64,000 nucleotides of DNA from Strigamia acuminata. Its lineage: Eukaryota; Arthropoda; Chilopoda; Geophilomorpha; Linotaeniidae. A model generated the notes under the pieces. It was given only the letters and a program-made list of their open reading frames with translations. It did no database searches and was not told where the DNA came from. A program made the position numbers and the translations under genes. Below, piece by piece: positions 11,318-22,499 of the stretch; within the stretch, counting starts at the first letter, position 1, and every line of letters starts with the position of its first letter. The stretch spans positions 7,068,001 through 7,132,000 of the forward strand of contig OX442316.1 of the NCBI GenBank assembly GCA_949358305.1, written 5' to 3'.

Positions 11318-11650
11318 AGGGCCGTCTATAAAATATGTACCACCCATTTTTGGATTTTTAGACCCCTTACCTCCCCCTGTAATAAAGTCGTAACAAATCC
11401 GCAAACCCCCCTCGGAAATTCCGTTACAAAACTGCCTCCCCCCCCCCCCCAAATATTGATATCTAATACAAAATCAGTTTTTTTTCAATTTCAATTTTCA
11501 TTTACAAAGCCAAATAATAATAAATTGAAGCAATTAAAATAAAATTTTCAATTTTCAACCCCCCTCCCCCGTCGTAACAACCCGCAATAAAGTTTGAAAC
11601 CCCCTCCCCCCCCCCCCCCTAAGGCGTTACGTAATTTATGGACGGTCCCT
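11318..11650. mobile_element. TIR element with poly-C tracts, copy A
   Basis: One end begins agggccgtctataaaatatg and the other finishes acgtaatttatggacggtccct, an imperfect inverted repeat. Inside are long C tracts (near 11436 and 11608) and the repeated words gtcgtaacaa and caaatccgc. No coding capacity. The same element follows copies 6, 7 and 8, and the site is uninterrupted after copy 2. Confidence 0.75.
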
Positions 11651-12379
11651 AACCTATATAAACGGTAAACTCTTTGATTAGATGTGAGACGAATTTTTCT
11701 AGGACTCAGTTTGTCTTTGTCGGCTAGTTTTGGGGTTTTACAAGGAAATAAAGAATTGTACACATATACTGTATAAATTTTAGTCCTATACTACAAGTAT
11801 GAACCTAAAAACCCAGTTCCAGGTTTAAGCTGGATGTAGATTAAACACGTAGCATAACAATGGAAAATTTGAAAAGAGCAGGAAATTATAACATCTAACG
11901 TAGAATAGTAAAGCTTAACAATGATGCATTGCACTATTAACAAAAAAAATTGTAATAACAATTACACTACCATACATATAAAAGTGTAATTTTTTTTATC
12001 AAATATTAGATTTTTGTACTGTTTTCTTTGAGGATTGATGAAAAAACAAAGAAATGCACTTGACCTTTAATACTAACATTTTCTTCTTTGAAACGTTTTT
12101 ACAAGTTTCACATTATGTGTAGTGCAAGAGCATATCTGTGATATTGCTGCCACGTAGAATTCCCTGGGTGTTTTTACAATTAAAACAATGAAAAGGAATA
12201 TTCTTAATAAAACTTCAATTGTTCTAAACACTCTAACTCCTAGCCTTCAAATAAAAAACCTCATGGCCGTAAATTTAGAGCAGATGTGCAAACGCGAGAG
12301 ATAATAATCATGTTAATGTTTCATTATTTGTATTAAATCCATAAACAGATATACTTATTTAGCGTAAATGTGTAGCATA

Positions 12380-14346
12380 ATGCAGAACGGTTATGCAAAA
12401 AATGTTGTTTTTGCATTTATTATTGTTTTCGTAGTTTACAGAGTATTGGCAGAAACTAACAGTTACAAAGATATAAATTATGAAGTTGAAATGGATACTG
12501 TAAGTATTTGGTAGTAAATAGGCAATTGCAAAACAATTTCTGTTATTGGGCTGTGAATGACGCCCGAATTGTGTAAAGCAAAGTATTTTAAACATTGGAA
12601 ACCTACCAAGTTGTTTCTATCGTTTTTACATTATTTACATCTTCCACGAACGACCAACCAAGAGTACCATTTTAAAACAAATGCATACAAATATAAATAC
12701 ATACTTATGTTTACAGGTAGGTTTGTCAGCACTACAGGGTTACCCAGCAGAAAAACATATAGTTAATACTGAGGATGGTTACCAGCTAAATATATATCGC
12801 ATTCCACACGGAAAGAATGTGTCAACTATAGGCGGTGTTCCTGTTTTAATAATGCACGGTTTATTTCAGAGCTCAGATGCATGGGTTGACAATTTAGAAA
12901 ATAGTTTAGGTACAGGAACTCTCAACAAGCTTTTATTATTTTATAAATAATCGGCTTTTCTGTACCGAAGGATTCGTATTAGCGGATGAGCATTACGATG
13001 TTTGGTTGGGTAATGTCAGGGGAAGTAAATGCACGGAGCATGTGTTATACTCAAAGGAAGAGGCCGAGTTTTGGAATTTCACGTAAGTTATTACAATCTG
13101 ATTTAAAAAAAAATCACACATTGGTGAAATTGTATGCGCATTTGTAACAGGTGGGAAGACATGGCAGAATATGATGCCCCCGCTATTATCGAATACATAC
13201 GAGAAAAAACTAAACAAAAGAAAATTTTGTACATCGGGTATTCATTAGGATCAATAATCGGTTTTGCTTTGTTTTCGTCTAAACCAGAATTTAATGCAAA
13301 AGTAATTAGGTAATCTAGCATTAAATCTGGTTGAATAAATAAATAAATAAATAAATAAATGTTTATTATTTACCCTGCTACCTGTAACAAATTGTTTATT
13401 AATTTGTTACAGGTAGCAGGGTTTGTTGCTTTAGCTCCAGCGTTTGGTCTGCATTATAGTTTTGGATTTGTGCTTGAAACGATTGTAACTAAAATAGAGG
13501 TATGGCTAAGAAATAGTAAGTTTCTTCACGTAATGATCTTCTACAAATTAAATTTCAATTTCAGCCTGTACTGAGGAAACTGAAGTTTTCGCAATACAAT
13601 CAAAGACCATTGTTAAAAATTATTATTCTGTTAGTAAGGTCTTACATTTCCAATGTTATTAATTTTGGGATGACTGGTTCAGCAGGTTATAGCACATACC
13701 CATATTTTTACAACATGGTCAGTCAACTTTGACTATCTTATCCAAATAATAAAACAACAAAATTTCAGACTCGATCCCCCGTTTATTTCCAACATTTAAC
13801 CGAGAGCACTAGTCTGAAAAACCTTCACCATATTAAACAGGTAATCGCTAAATTGCGCTTCCAATCTTCTCAAACAGACGTTTGGTAAGATGAAATCTTT
13901 ATATGCACAAAAGCAAACTCTATAAGCAATTAGTTTTAGTTGACGTTTCATTTTTATAGCTCAGAGATGGGAAAAGAGCTAAATTCGACTATGGTAGAGA
14001 AGAGAATGTGCTGAAATATGGCAGGGTAAGTAAGTACCTTACCAATTATTGGAACAACTGAACAATATAATATTTTAATTTAAAATAGATCACACCACCT
14101 GAGTATAACACGAGTAACATACATATTCCCATAGCATTGTTTTCTAGTGCTTGTGATGCACTGGCCGCGCCGATCGATGTCGCGCTTCAAAAGCGAATGT
14201 TGAAAACTGTTATTGCTAACGATATTATATCTGAACCCATGTTTAATCATCTCAATTTTGTATGGTCACATCCGTCACGACCTATCCTGTACGATAAAGT
14301 GACAGCTATTTTACGACATATGTGGCAACTGAATGGTCCTCAGTGA
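12380..14346 (+). CDS. Acid-lipase family protein, array copy 4
   Basis: Nine exons: 12380-12499, 12717-12909, 12971-13082, 13151-13301, 13413-13499, 13565-13717, 13769-13840, 13960-14025, 14089-14346; 403 residues. The leader begins MQNGYAKN. The oxyanion segment is LIMHGLF, the ancestral HG form. The nucleophile elbow is GYSLGS. The Asp/His segments are SACDALAAPIDV and FNHLNF. It ends NGPQ, three residues shorter than copies ending QQG. Intron 4 is unusual: it holds an (AAAT)n run and a 22-bp inverted repeat across the acceptor of exon 5. Together with copy 9 it is one of the two members of the main subgroup with both a canonical oxyanion motif and an intact frame. Confidence 0.9.
13372..13422. 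repeat. Perfect 22-bp inverted repeat across a splice acceptor
   Basis: Arms 13372-13393 and 13401-13422 are exact reverse complements with a 7-base loop. The right arm is the ordinary end of intron 4 (acceptor AG at 13411-13412) and start of exon 5 (GTAGCAGGG). The left arm is an inverted copy of it, found in no other array member. In pre-mRNA it would fold into a hairpin covering the acceptor. It follows an AAAT microsatellite at 13334-13360. Confidence 0.9.
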
Positions 14347-15454
14347 AGAAAGTGTCCAAAAGTTTCAGGAACTCTGTCTGCTGCATGTATACAAAGTAAA
14401 AAGTATTTCTCAAAACCACATTTTTTCTCATTTCTCGTACAATTGATGTACAAGTAGAATGCACTCGTAGTTTAGAGTAGCTTTAAGAGAGATTAAAACC
14501 CTAATTTACAACAAATTGTCGTCATGCGTGCCTTGTAAAATCTTGTCAAACTTCAGGTCCTACCATCCCACCCTTTTTAACACACCTTATATACAGTTGT
14601 AGCATATGCAGATAAGTAACACCCTCGTAATGTCCGGTTGCAAGGTTTTGATACTTCGAAGGCTGATTTTCCGCATTTTCATCTGGGGTTGCTTTTATTG
14701 TATATAAGTTAGTGTCTATGACAGGGATTTCTTAAACAAATCCCTCATTCAATCACTAAACTCTATTCACTCACTTAACTTTAATTAAGCTCAAGAAAAC
14801 GAAACCTGGATAGAATTATTGTCAAACTATTTTGCTACAATTTCCAGTCACACAAATAAAACTGAGAAAATTGGAAACACATTAGGCACGTTCAAAGTTT
14901 CGGTTTTTACAGTTTTTAACGTTTCTATAAACGGAATAATATCAAAAACAGCCAAAAACTATCACCAACACCGCAAAAAAAAAACCACGACTGGAGCGGT
15001 TTATGAATCGGTTCATGCCGGGTTTTGGTTTTTACAACCAAATTCAAAATGGCTACCTCGAACGTTAGATCAACAGATTAGAATTTCAAGTGTTAAAAAC
15101 ACTTTCAGGCGAAGCATCTACCTTCCAAAATGTGAGTAAATACTAAATTATGTTTAAATAAATGGGCCACAACCGCAATTCGTTGGTTAAATGAAAAAAA
15201 AAGATATTTTTATGTACCATGTACTATAAACGGCATAAACGGAAACCTTGATCGCACCTATTGTTGCCATGAGGATCATGAAATATATCTTGGGGATTCT
15301 TCCAGTTAAATCAGAACAAAGAAAAGATCCATGATAAATCTTGAATTGTTCTAAAATACTCCTGTCCTTGCTTTTAAAAAATAAAAGAACAATAGACAAC
15401 AAACTATACCTATATACGCTATGATTAGAAGTTAAAAAACAAGATGATAAAGAA

Positions 15455-15491
<37 letters not shown>

Positions 15492-15575
15492 ACAAGAGAT
15501 ACTAATTATATTAATGTTTCATTATTTGTTTTAAATCGATTTTAAAGAAATTTTTTAACATAAATGTTTGGCATA
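14347..15575. other. Spacer after copy 4
   Basis: Contains the exon relic at 14655-14815. A 106-codon open frame at 14819-15139 has no recognisable domain and no support. A 30-odd base A tract near 15459-15490 precedes the truncated copy 5. The normal promoter box is not seen here. Confidence 0.4.
14655..14815 (+). pseudogene. Relic of a copy-1-type lipase exon 6
   Basis: The stretch tccgcattttcatctgggg and the following bases align with exon 6 and early intron 6 of copy 1 (near 1712-1840), including a decayed ggatttcttaaac and the later aacctggatagaatt. Frame and splice sites are lost. It shows that a gene of the more diverged copy-1 type once lay inside the array. Confidence 0.6.
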
Positions 15576-16018
15576 ATGCAGAACGGTAACAAAAAGAATT
15601 TTGCGTTTGCGATTATTGTTTTCGTGGTATCCAATATATTGCCAGAAACTAACGACATACACACACATATTTTTACAAATAGGTTTGTCATCGCTGCACG
15701 GTTACCCAGCTGAAAAACATGTTGTTGCTACCACGGATGGTTACAAACTGAATTTTTTGCAGAACCATGTAAAACCATTGATACAGATTATTATATTATT
15801 AAGTCCATACATTCCCAGGGTTTTTAATTTCGCGTTGGCCAATACAGCAGGTTATGGCACATATCATAGCTATATTTTGACAGCATTGACCGAAATTGTA
15901 ATTGCTGACAAAAATTACAGTTTTGAATACGAACCGCGGCTCTTAATCGATTAAATACGGTATATATTCCCGTAGCATTGTTTACTAGTGATGCACGGTC
16001 GATGTCGCGCTTCAAAAG
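15576..16018 (+). pseudogene. Lipase copy 5, truncated pseudogene
   Basis: Starts with a normal first exon (ATG CAG AAC GGT AAC, then a hydrophobic leader ending LPETN) followed by a shrunken intron 1. The opening of exon 2 (LSSLHGYPAEKHVV) joins directly to exon 6 sequence (KPLIQIIILL, AGYGTYHSY) near 15765. Exons 3-5, including the nucleophile Ser, are gone. Short pieces of exon 9 follow near 15960-16018. It cannot encode a working enzyme. Confidence 0.85.
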
Positions 16019-16619
16019 TGAATACTACAAGCATGAAACTAAAACCCAGTTATAAGTTTAAGCTGGATGTAGGTTAAACACGTAGCATAACAATGGAAAA
16101 TTTGAAAAGAGAAGGAAATTATAACATGTGACGAAGAGCAGGAAAGCTGAAGAATGATGCATTGCACTATCAACAAAAAAAATTGTAATAACAATTATAA
16201 TAATAGTTTAATTTTTTTTATCAACTACTGGTATTAGATTTTTGTACGGGTTTCTTTGATGATTGATGATAACACAATGCAACGCACTTGACCTTTAATA
16301 CTAACATTTTCTCCTCTGAAACTTGTTTCAAAGTTTCACATTATGTGTAGTGCAAGAGCAAATCTGTTATATTGGTGCCACGTAGAATTCCCTGGTTGTT
16401 TTTTACAATTAAAACAATGAAAAGAAATATTCTTAATAAAACTTCAATTGTTCTAAACACCAACTCCTAGCCTTCAAATAAAAAACCTCTTGGCCGTACA
16501 TTGAGAGCAGATGTGCAAACGCGAGAGATAATAATCATATTAATGTTTCATTATTTGTATTAAATCCATAAACAGATATACTTATTTAGCATAAATGTTT
16601 GGCATAGTGCAGAACGGTT
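16019..16619. other. Spacer and upstream region of copy 6
   Basis: Array-type spacer with the conserved box at 16284-16298 and the conserved run up to the first exon. The position used as ATG in other copies reads GTG here (16607). Confidence 0.5.
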
Positions 16620-18586
16620 ATGAAAAAGATGTTGTTTATTGCATTTATTATTGCTTTCATGGTTTACATTGTATTGCCAGAAACTAACGGTTACAAAAAT
16701 ATACGTGCTGAGGTTGAAATGGATACTGTAAGTATTTGGTAGTAAATAGACAAATCCAAAACAAACTTCTATTAATGTTTGAATTGTGTGAACCAAAGTA
16801 TTTTACACGTGGGAAACCAATCAAATTGTTTCTAACGTTTTGAATGTATTTACATCCTCCACCGACCACTAACCAATAGTACTATTTTAAAACAAATGCC
16901 TACAAATACAGATTTATGTTTACAGATAGGCTTGTCAGCACTACAGGGTTACCCAGCAGAAAAACATATAGTTAATACTGAAGATGGTTACCAGCTGAAA
17001 ATATATCGAATTCCACACGGAAAGAATGTGTCAACTGCAGGCGGTGTTCCTGTTTTAATAATGCCCGGTTTATTTCATAGCTCAAAGTCATGGGTTGATA
17101 ATTTGGAAGATAGTTTAGGTATACTGGAACTCTCAAAATATTACGGAGTATTTAATGCAAGCTTTTATTCTATTGGAATTAATCGGCTTATCTATACCGT
17201 AGGATTCATATTAGCGGATGAGCATTATGATGTTTGGTTGGGTAATGTCAGAGGAAATGAATGCACGGAGCATCTGCTATACTCAAAGAAAGAGGCCGAG
17301 TTTTGGAATTACTCGTAAGTTATTAGTTATTAAACTCTGATTATTTTAAATAAAAAACATTGATGAAATTATATGCGCATTCGTAACAGGTGGGAAGACA
17401 TGGCAGAATATGATGCTCCAGCTATTATCGAATACATACGAGAAAAAACTAAACAAAAGAAAATTTTGTACATCGGGTATTCATTAGGATCAATAATCGG
17501 TTTTGCTTTGTTTTCATCTAAACCAGAGTTTAATGAAAAAGTAATTAATCAAGGCATAAAACTGGTTAAATAATATTTTGAATAATTATTAGGCTACATA
17601 AACAAATTGATTTTTATTTAAATTTGTTATAGGTAGCAGGGTTTGTTGCTTTAGCTCCAGCGTTTAGTCTTCATTATAGTTGTACATTTGTGCTTGAAAC
17701 GATTATAACCAAAATAGAGGTATAGCTAAGAAATGGTAAGTTTCTTCACGTAATGATCTTCTACAAATTAAATTTCAATTTCAGCCTGTACTGAGGAAAC
17801 TGAAGTTTTCGCAATCCAATCAAAGACCATTCTTAAAAATAATTATTACATTAGTAAGGTCTTACATTTCCAGTTTTTTTAATTTTGTGATGACTGCTGC
17901 ATCAGGTTATGGCACATATCCGTATTTTTACAACTTGGTCAGTTACCTTATCATCATTCACTTCAACTAACTTATCCAAATAATAATGAAAAAAACTTCA
18001 GACACGATTCCCCGTTTATTTCCAACATTTAAGCGAGAGCACTAGTCTGAAAAACCTTCACCATTTTAAACAGGTAATCACTAAATTGCGCTTCCAATCT
18101 TCTCAAACCGACGTTTGGTAAGATGAAACCTTTATATACACAAAAGCAATCTTCTATAAGCTGTGAGCTTTACTTGGCGTTTTATCTTTATAGCTCAGAG
18201 ATGGGAAAAGAGCTAAATTCGACTATGGTAAAAAAAAGAATGTGCGGAAATATGGCAGGGTAAGTAAGGACCTTACCAATTATTGGAACAACTAAACAAT
18301 ATGATATTTTAATTTTAAATAGATGACACCACCTGAGTATAACACGAGTAATATATATATTCCGGTAGCATTGTTTTCTAGTAGTGGTGATGGACTGGCC
18401 ACGCCGATTGATGTCGCGCTTCAAAAGCGAATGTTGAAAACTGTTATTGCTAACGATATTATATCTGAACCCATGTTTAATCATCTCAATTTTGTATGGT
18501 CACATCCGTCACGACCTATCCTATACGATAAAGTGATAGCTATTTTACGACGTATGTGGCAATTAAATGGTCCACAGCAAGGTTGA
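16620..18586 (+). CDS. Acid-lipase family protein, array copy 6
   Basis: Nine exons: 16620-16727, 16926-17118, 17203-17314, 17390-17540, 17633-17719, 17785-17937, 18002-18073, 18194-18259, 18323-18586; 401 residues. The start was moved: the ATG used by sister genes is GTG, and a net one-base insertion in the leader puts ATG AAA AAG ATG (16620) in frame, giving a shorter leader with a lysine-rich start. The oxyanion segment is LIMPGLF. The nucleophile elbow is GYSLGS, with Asp/His in SSGDGLATPIDV and FNHLNF. Intron 2 (84 bp) has no stop in the reading frame and is a multiple of three, so its retention would add 28 residues. Exons 1-4 look identical to copy 8. Confidence 0.88.
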
Positions 18587-19754
18587 ACATGAAGAAATTG
18601 TCCAGAATTTCCCAGAATTCTTTCTGTTCCATGTATCCAAAGTATTTCTCTAAACCGCTTTTTTTCCGTTTATCGTATAATTGTCGCCAATTAATCGATT
18701 CGATTTAAGTAGTTGATTTAGTCTTGCATTTTGGAAATAATAATTGCATAAGGTGCCGTCCATAAATTACGAAACGCAAATTTTGGATTTTTAGATCCCT
18801 GTAACAAGATCGTAACAAATCCGCAAATCCTCCCTAGGAAATTTCATAACATAACTGCCCTCCCCCACCCCTAAATTTTGATATCTAATACAAATTCAGT
18901 TATTTTCAATTTCAATTTTCAAATTTACAATTTACAAAACAAAATAATAATGAATTGAAGCAATTAAAGTAAAATTTCCAAATGTCAACTCCCCTCCCCC
19001 GTCAAAACAACCCGAAACAAAGTTTGAAACCCCCTCCCCCCCCCCCCCCTAAGACGTTACGTAATTTATGGACAGCCCCTAACCTATATAAACGGAAATA
19101 ACTTTGATTGGATGGAAAACGAATTTTTGTCGGCTAATTTTAGGGTTTTACAAGGAAATAAAGAATTTTACACATATATAAATTTTAGTCCTATACTACA
19201 AGTATGAACCTAAAAACCCAGTTATAAGTTTAAGCTGGATTTAGGTTAAACACGTAGCATAACAATGGAAAATTTGAAAAGAGCACTATTAACAAAAAAA
19301 ATTGTAATAACAATTACAATATCATACACATATGACTTATATGTGTAAAAAATTACACTTATATGATATAAGTGTAATTTTTTTTATCAATTATTAGATT
19401 TTTGTACTGATTGATGAAAACACAATGTAATGCACTTGACCTTTAATACTAACATTTTCTCCTCTGAAACTTTTTTACAAGTTTCACATTATGTATAGTG
19501 CAAGAGCATATCTGTGATATTGCTGCCACGTAGAATTCCTTGAGTGTTTTAACAATTAAAACAATGAAAAGAAATATTCTTAATAAAACTTCAATTGTTC
19601 TAAACACTAACTCCTAGCCTTCAACTAAAAAAACCACTTGGCCGTAAATTGAAAGCAGATGGGCAAACGCGATAGATAATAATCATCTTAATATTTCATT
19701 ATTTGTATTAAATCCATGAACAGATATACTTATTTAGCATAAATGTTTGGCATA
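18587..19754. other. Spacer between copies 6 and 7
   Basis: Contains the empty MITE site cgtataattg (TA at 18678-18679), the TIR element at 18751-19080, an AT-rich palindrome near 19328-19385 and the conserved promoter box at 19432-19446. No coding exon is seen. Confidence 0.5.
18751..19080. mobile_element. TIR element with poly-C tracts, copy B
   Basis: Same family as the element at 11318: it opens aggtgccgtccataaattac and closes gtaatttatggacagcccct. Internal C runs lie near 18858 and 19030. It is the closest relative of the copy at 25586, as expected if copies 6 and 8 are sister duplications. Confidence 0.75.
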
Positions 19755-21730
19755 ATGCAGAACGGATATGCAAAAAATGTTGTTTTTGCATTTATTATTG
19801 TTTTCGTAGTTTATAGAGTATTGCCAGAAACTAACAGTTACAAAGATATAAATTATGAAGTTGAAATGGATCCTGTAAGTATTTGGTAGTAAATAGACAA
19901 TTGCAAAACAATTTCTGTTTTTGGGCTGTGAATGACGCCCGAATTGTGTGTACATGGGAGGAAAACCTACCAAGTTGTTTCTAACCGTTTTTGCTGTATT
20001 GTATTTACATCTTCCACCGACTACCAACCAAGAGTACCATATTAAAACAAATGCATACAAATACAGATTTATGTTTACAGATAGGCTTGTCAGCACTACA
20101 GGGTTACCCAGCAGAAAAACATACAGTTAAAACTGAGGATGGTTACCAGCTGAATATATATCGAATTCCACACGGAAAGAATGTGTCAACTGCAGGCGGT
20201 GTTCCTGTTTTAATAATGCCCGGTATATTTCATAGCTCAAAGTCATGGGTTGATAATTTGGAAGATAGTTTAGGTATACTGGAACTCTCAAAATATTACG
20301 GAGTATTTAATACAAGCTTTTATTCTATTGGAATTAATCGGCTTATCTATACCGAAGGATTCATATTAGCGGATGAGCATTATGATGTTTGGTTGGGTAA
20401 TGTCAGAGGAAATGAATGCACGGAGCATCTGCTATACTCAAAGAAAGATGCCGAGTTTTGGAATCACTCGTAAGTTATTAGTTATTAAACTCTGATCATT
20501 TTAAATAAAAAACATTGATGAAATTATATGCGCATTTGTAACAGGTGGGAAGAAATGGCAGAATATGATGCTCCAGCTATTATCGAATACATACGAAAAA
20601 AAACTAAACGAAAGAAAATTTTGTACATCGGGTATTCATTAGGATCAATAATCGGTTTTGCTTTGTTTTCATCTAAACCAGAGTTTAATGAAAAAGTAAT
20701 CAGGGCATAAAACTGGTTAAATAATATTTTGAATAATTATTAGGCTACATAAACAAATTGCTTTTTTTTTAAATTTGTTATAGGTAGCAGGGTTTGTTGC
20801 TTTAGCTCCAACGTTTAGTCTTCATTATAGTTGTGGATTTTTTTTTGAAACGATTATAACTAAAATAGAGGTATAGCTAAGAAATAGTAAGTTTCTTCAC
20901 GTAATGATCTTCTACAAATTAAATTTCAATTTCATCCTGTACTGAGGAAACTGAATTTTTCGTTATACAGTCACAGACCATTGATAAAAATTATTATTAC
21001 GTTAGTAAGGTCTTACATTTCCAGTGTTTTTAATTTTTTGGCTACTGGTTCAGCAGGTTATAGCACATACCCATATTTTTACAACATGGTCAGTTACATT
21101 ATTATCATTCACTTAGACTATCTTATCCAAATAATAATTTAAAAAATTTCAGACTCGATTCCCCGTTTATTTCCAGCATTTAACCGAGAGCACTAGTCTG
21201 AAAACCCTTCACCATCTTAAACAGGTAATCACTATATTTCGCTTTCAATCTTCTCAAATCGACGTTTGGTAAGATGAAACCTTTATATACACAAAAGCAA
21301 ACTTCTATAAGCATATAGTTTTACTTAGCGTTTTATCTTTATAGCTCAGAGATGGGACAAGAGCTAAATTCGACTATGGTAAAAAAAAAAAATGTGCTGA
21401 AATATGGCAAGTTACCTTACCAATTATTGGATCAACTGAACAATATGATATTTTAATTTCAATTAGATGACACCACCTGAATATAACACGAGTAATATAC
21501 ATATTCCGGTAGCCTTGTTTTCTAGTAGTGGTGATGCACTGGCCTCGCCGATCGATGTCGCGCTTCAAAAGCGAATGTTGAAAACTGTTATTGCTAACGA
21601 TATGATATCTGAACCCATAATCAATCATGCCAATTTTATATGGTCACATCCGTCACGACCTATCCTGTACGATGAAGTGATAGCTGTTCTACAACGTATG
21701 TGGCAACTTAATGGTCCTCAGCAAGGTTGA
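19755..21730 (+). pseudogene. Lipase copy 7, probable pseudogene
   Basis: Exons 1-5 are intact (19755-19874, 20081-20273, 20358-20469, 20545-20695, 20784-20870), with LIMPGIF and GYSLGS. The acceptor before exon 6 reads ttcatcctg near 20934 where all others read ttcagcctg. Exon 8 has an extra A in its A run (near 21381-21392), shifting the frame. The exon 8 donor gcagggtaag has become gcaagttacc. Exon 9 (21467-21730) is open, but its codon block reads EPIINHANF. Three independent lesions argue against a full product; a truncated protein from exons 1-5 would keep the Ser but lack the Asp and His. Confidence 0.8.
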
Positions 21731-21823
21731 ACATGAAGAAATTGTCCAGAATTTCCTGGAATTCTGTCTGTTGCATGTATCCAAAGTACTTCTCTAAACA
21801 GCTTTTTTCCCATTTATCGTATA

Positions 21824-22077
21824 CCGTACCACCCCGTTTAATAGCCGGGGTTCATTAAGGTGCCGGCCCCGATTAAGCGCTGTGCAATCAGCGGCATGTT
21901 TACGAATTAGTGCCGGCCCTGAATAAGCGTCGGGTTCCGTATAATCACCGATTTAGCAAAAAATCGATGATTTTTCGCTTGTGCGCCGGGTCCGAATAAG
22001 CGCCGGGCATCAAATAGGCGCCGTGGGCGGCGGTTCAAAAAAAATAAACGCCCGGGCTATTAAACGGGGCGGTACGG
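21824..22077. mobile_element. 254-bp MITE, second array copy
   Basis: Same length, ends and insertion point as the element after copy 3 (10990-11243), with TA at 21822-21823 and 22078-22079. It differs at a few internal positions. It was probably carried along when the copy-3 and copy-7 block was duplicated, rather than inserted twice. Confidence 0.9.
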
Positions 22078-22150
22078 TAATTGTCGACAATTAATGTATT
22101 CGATTTAAGTAGTTGATTTAGTCTTGCATTTTGTAAATAATAAATGCATA

Positions 22151-22499
22151 AGGGGCCGTCTATAAAATACGTTACGCACATTTTTGGATTTTTAGACCCC
22201 CTATCTCCCCCTGTAATAAAGTCGTAACAAATCCGCAAACCACCCTCGGAAATTCCGTTACAAAACTGCCTCCACCCCCCCCCCCCCTACAAATTTTGTA
22301 ATCTAAAACAAATTCAGTTTTTTTCAATTTCAATTTTCAATTTTACAATTTACAAAGCAAAATAATAATAAATTGAAGAAATTAAAATAAAATTTTCAAT
22401 TTTCAACCCCCCCCCCCTCCGCCGTTGTAACAACCCGAAATAAGTTTGAAACCCCCTCTACCCCCCCCTAAGGCGTTACGTAATTTATGGACGGCCCCT
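22151..22499. mobile_element. TIR element with poly-C tracts, copy C
   Basis: Opens aggggccgtctataaaatac and closes taatttatggacggcccct, the best-preserved ends of the four copies. Internal C runs lie near 22274 and 22407. It lies 73 bp after the 254-bp MITE, the same arrangement as at 10990/11318. Confidence 0.8.

Larger units (their letters stand above)
10897..12379. other. Spacer between copies 3 and 4, with two TIR elements
   Basis: Contains the TIR elements at 10990-11243 and 11318-11650. The rest is the array's shared spacer sequence, ending with a conserved promoter box at 12056-12070. No host coding exon is apparent. Confidence 0.55.

Noticed and set aside
14819-15139. 106-codon open frame between lipase copies 4 and 5
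   Set aside because: No domain, no paralog in other spacers and no splice or promoter context. Length alone is not enough in a spacer of this kind.
17119-17202. Treating exon 2, intron 2 and exon 3 of copies 6 and 8 as one coding exon
   Set aside because: Kept as an intron because GT and AG ends align with true introns in copies 1, 2, 4 and 10; the open state is reported as a finding instead.
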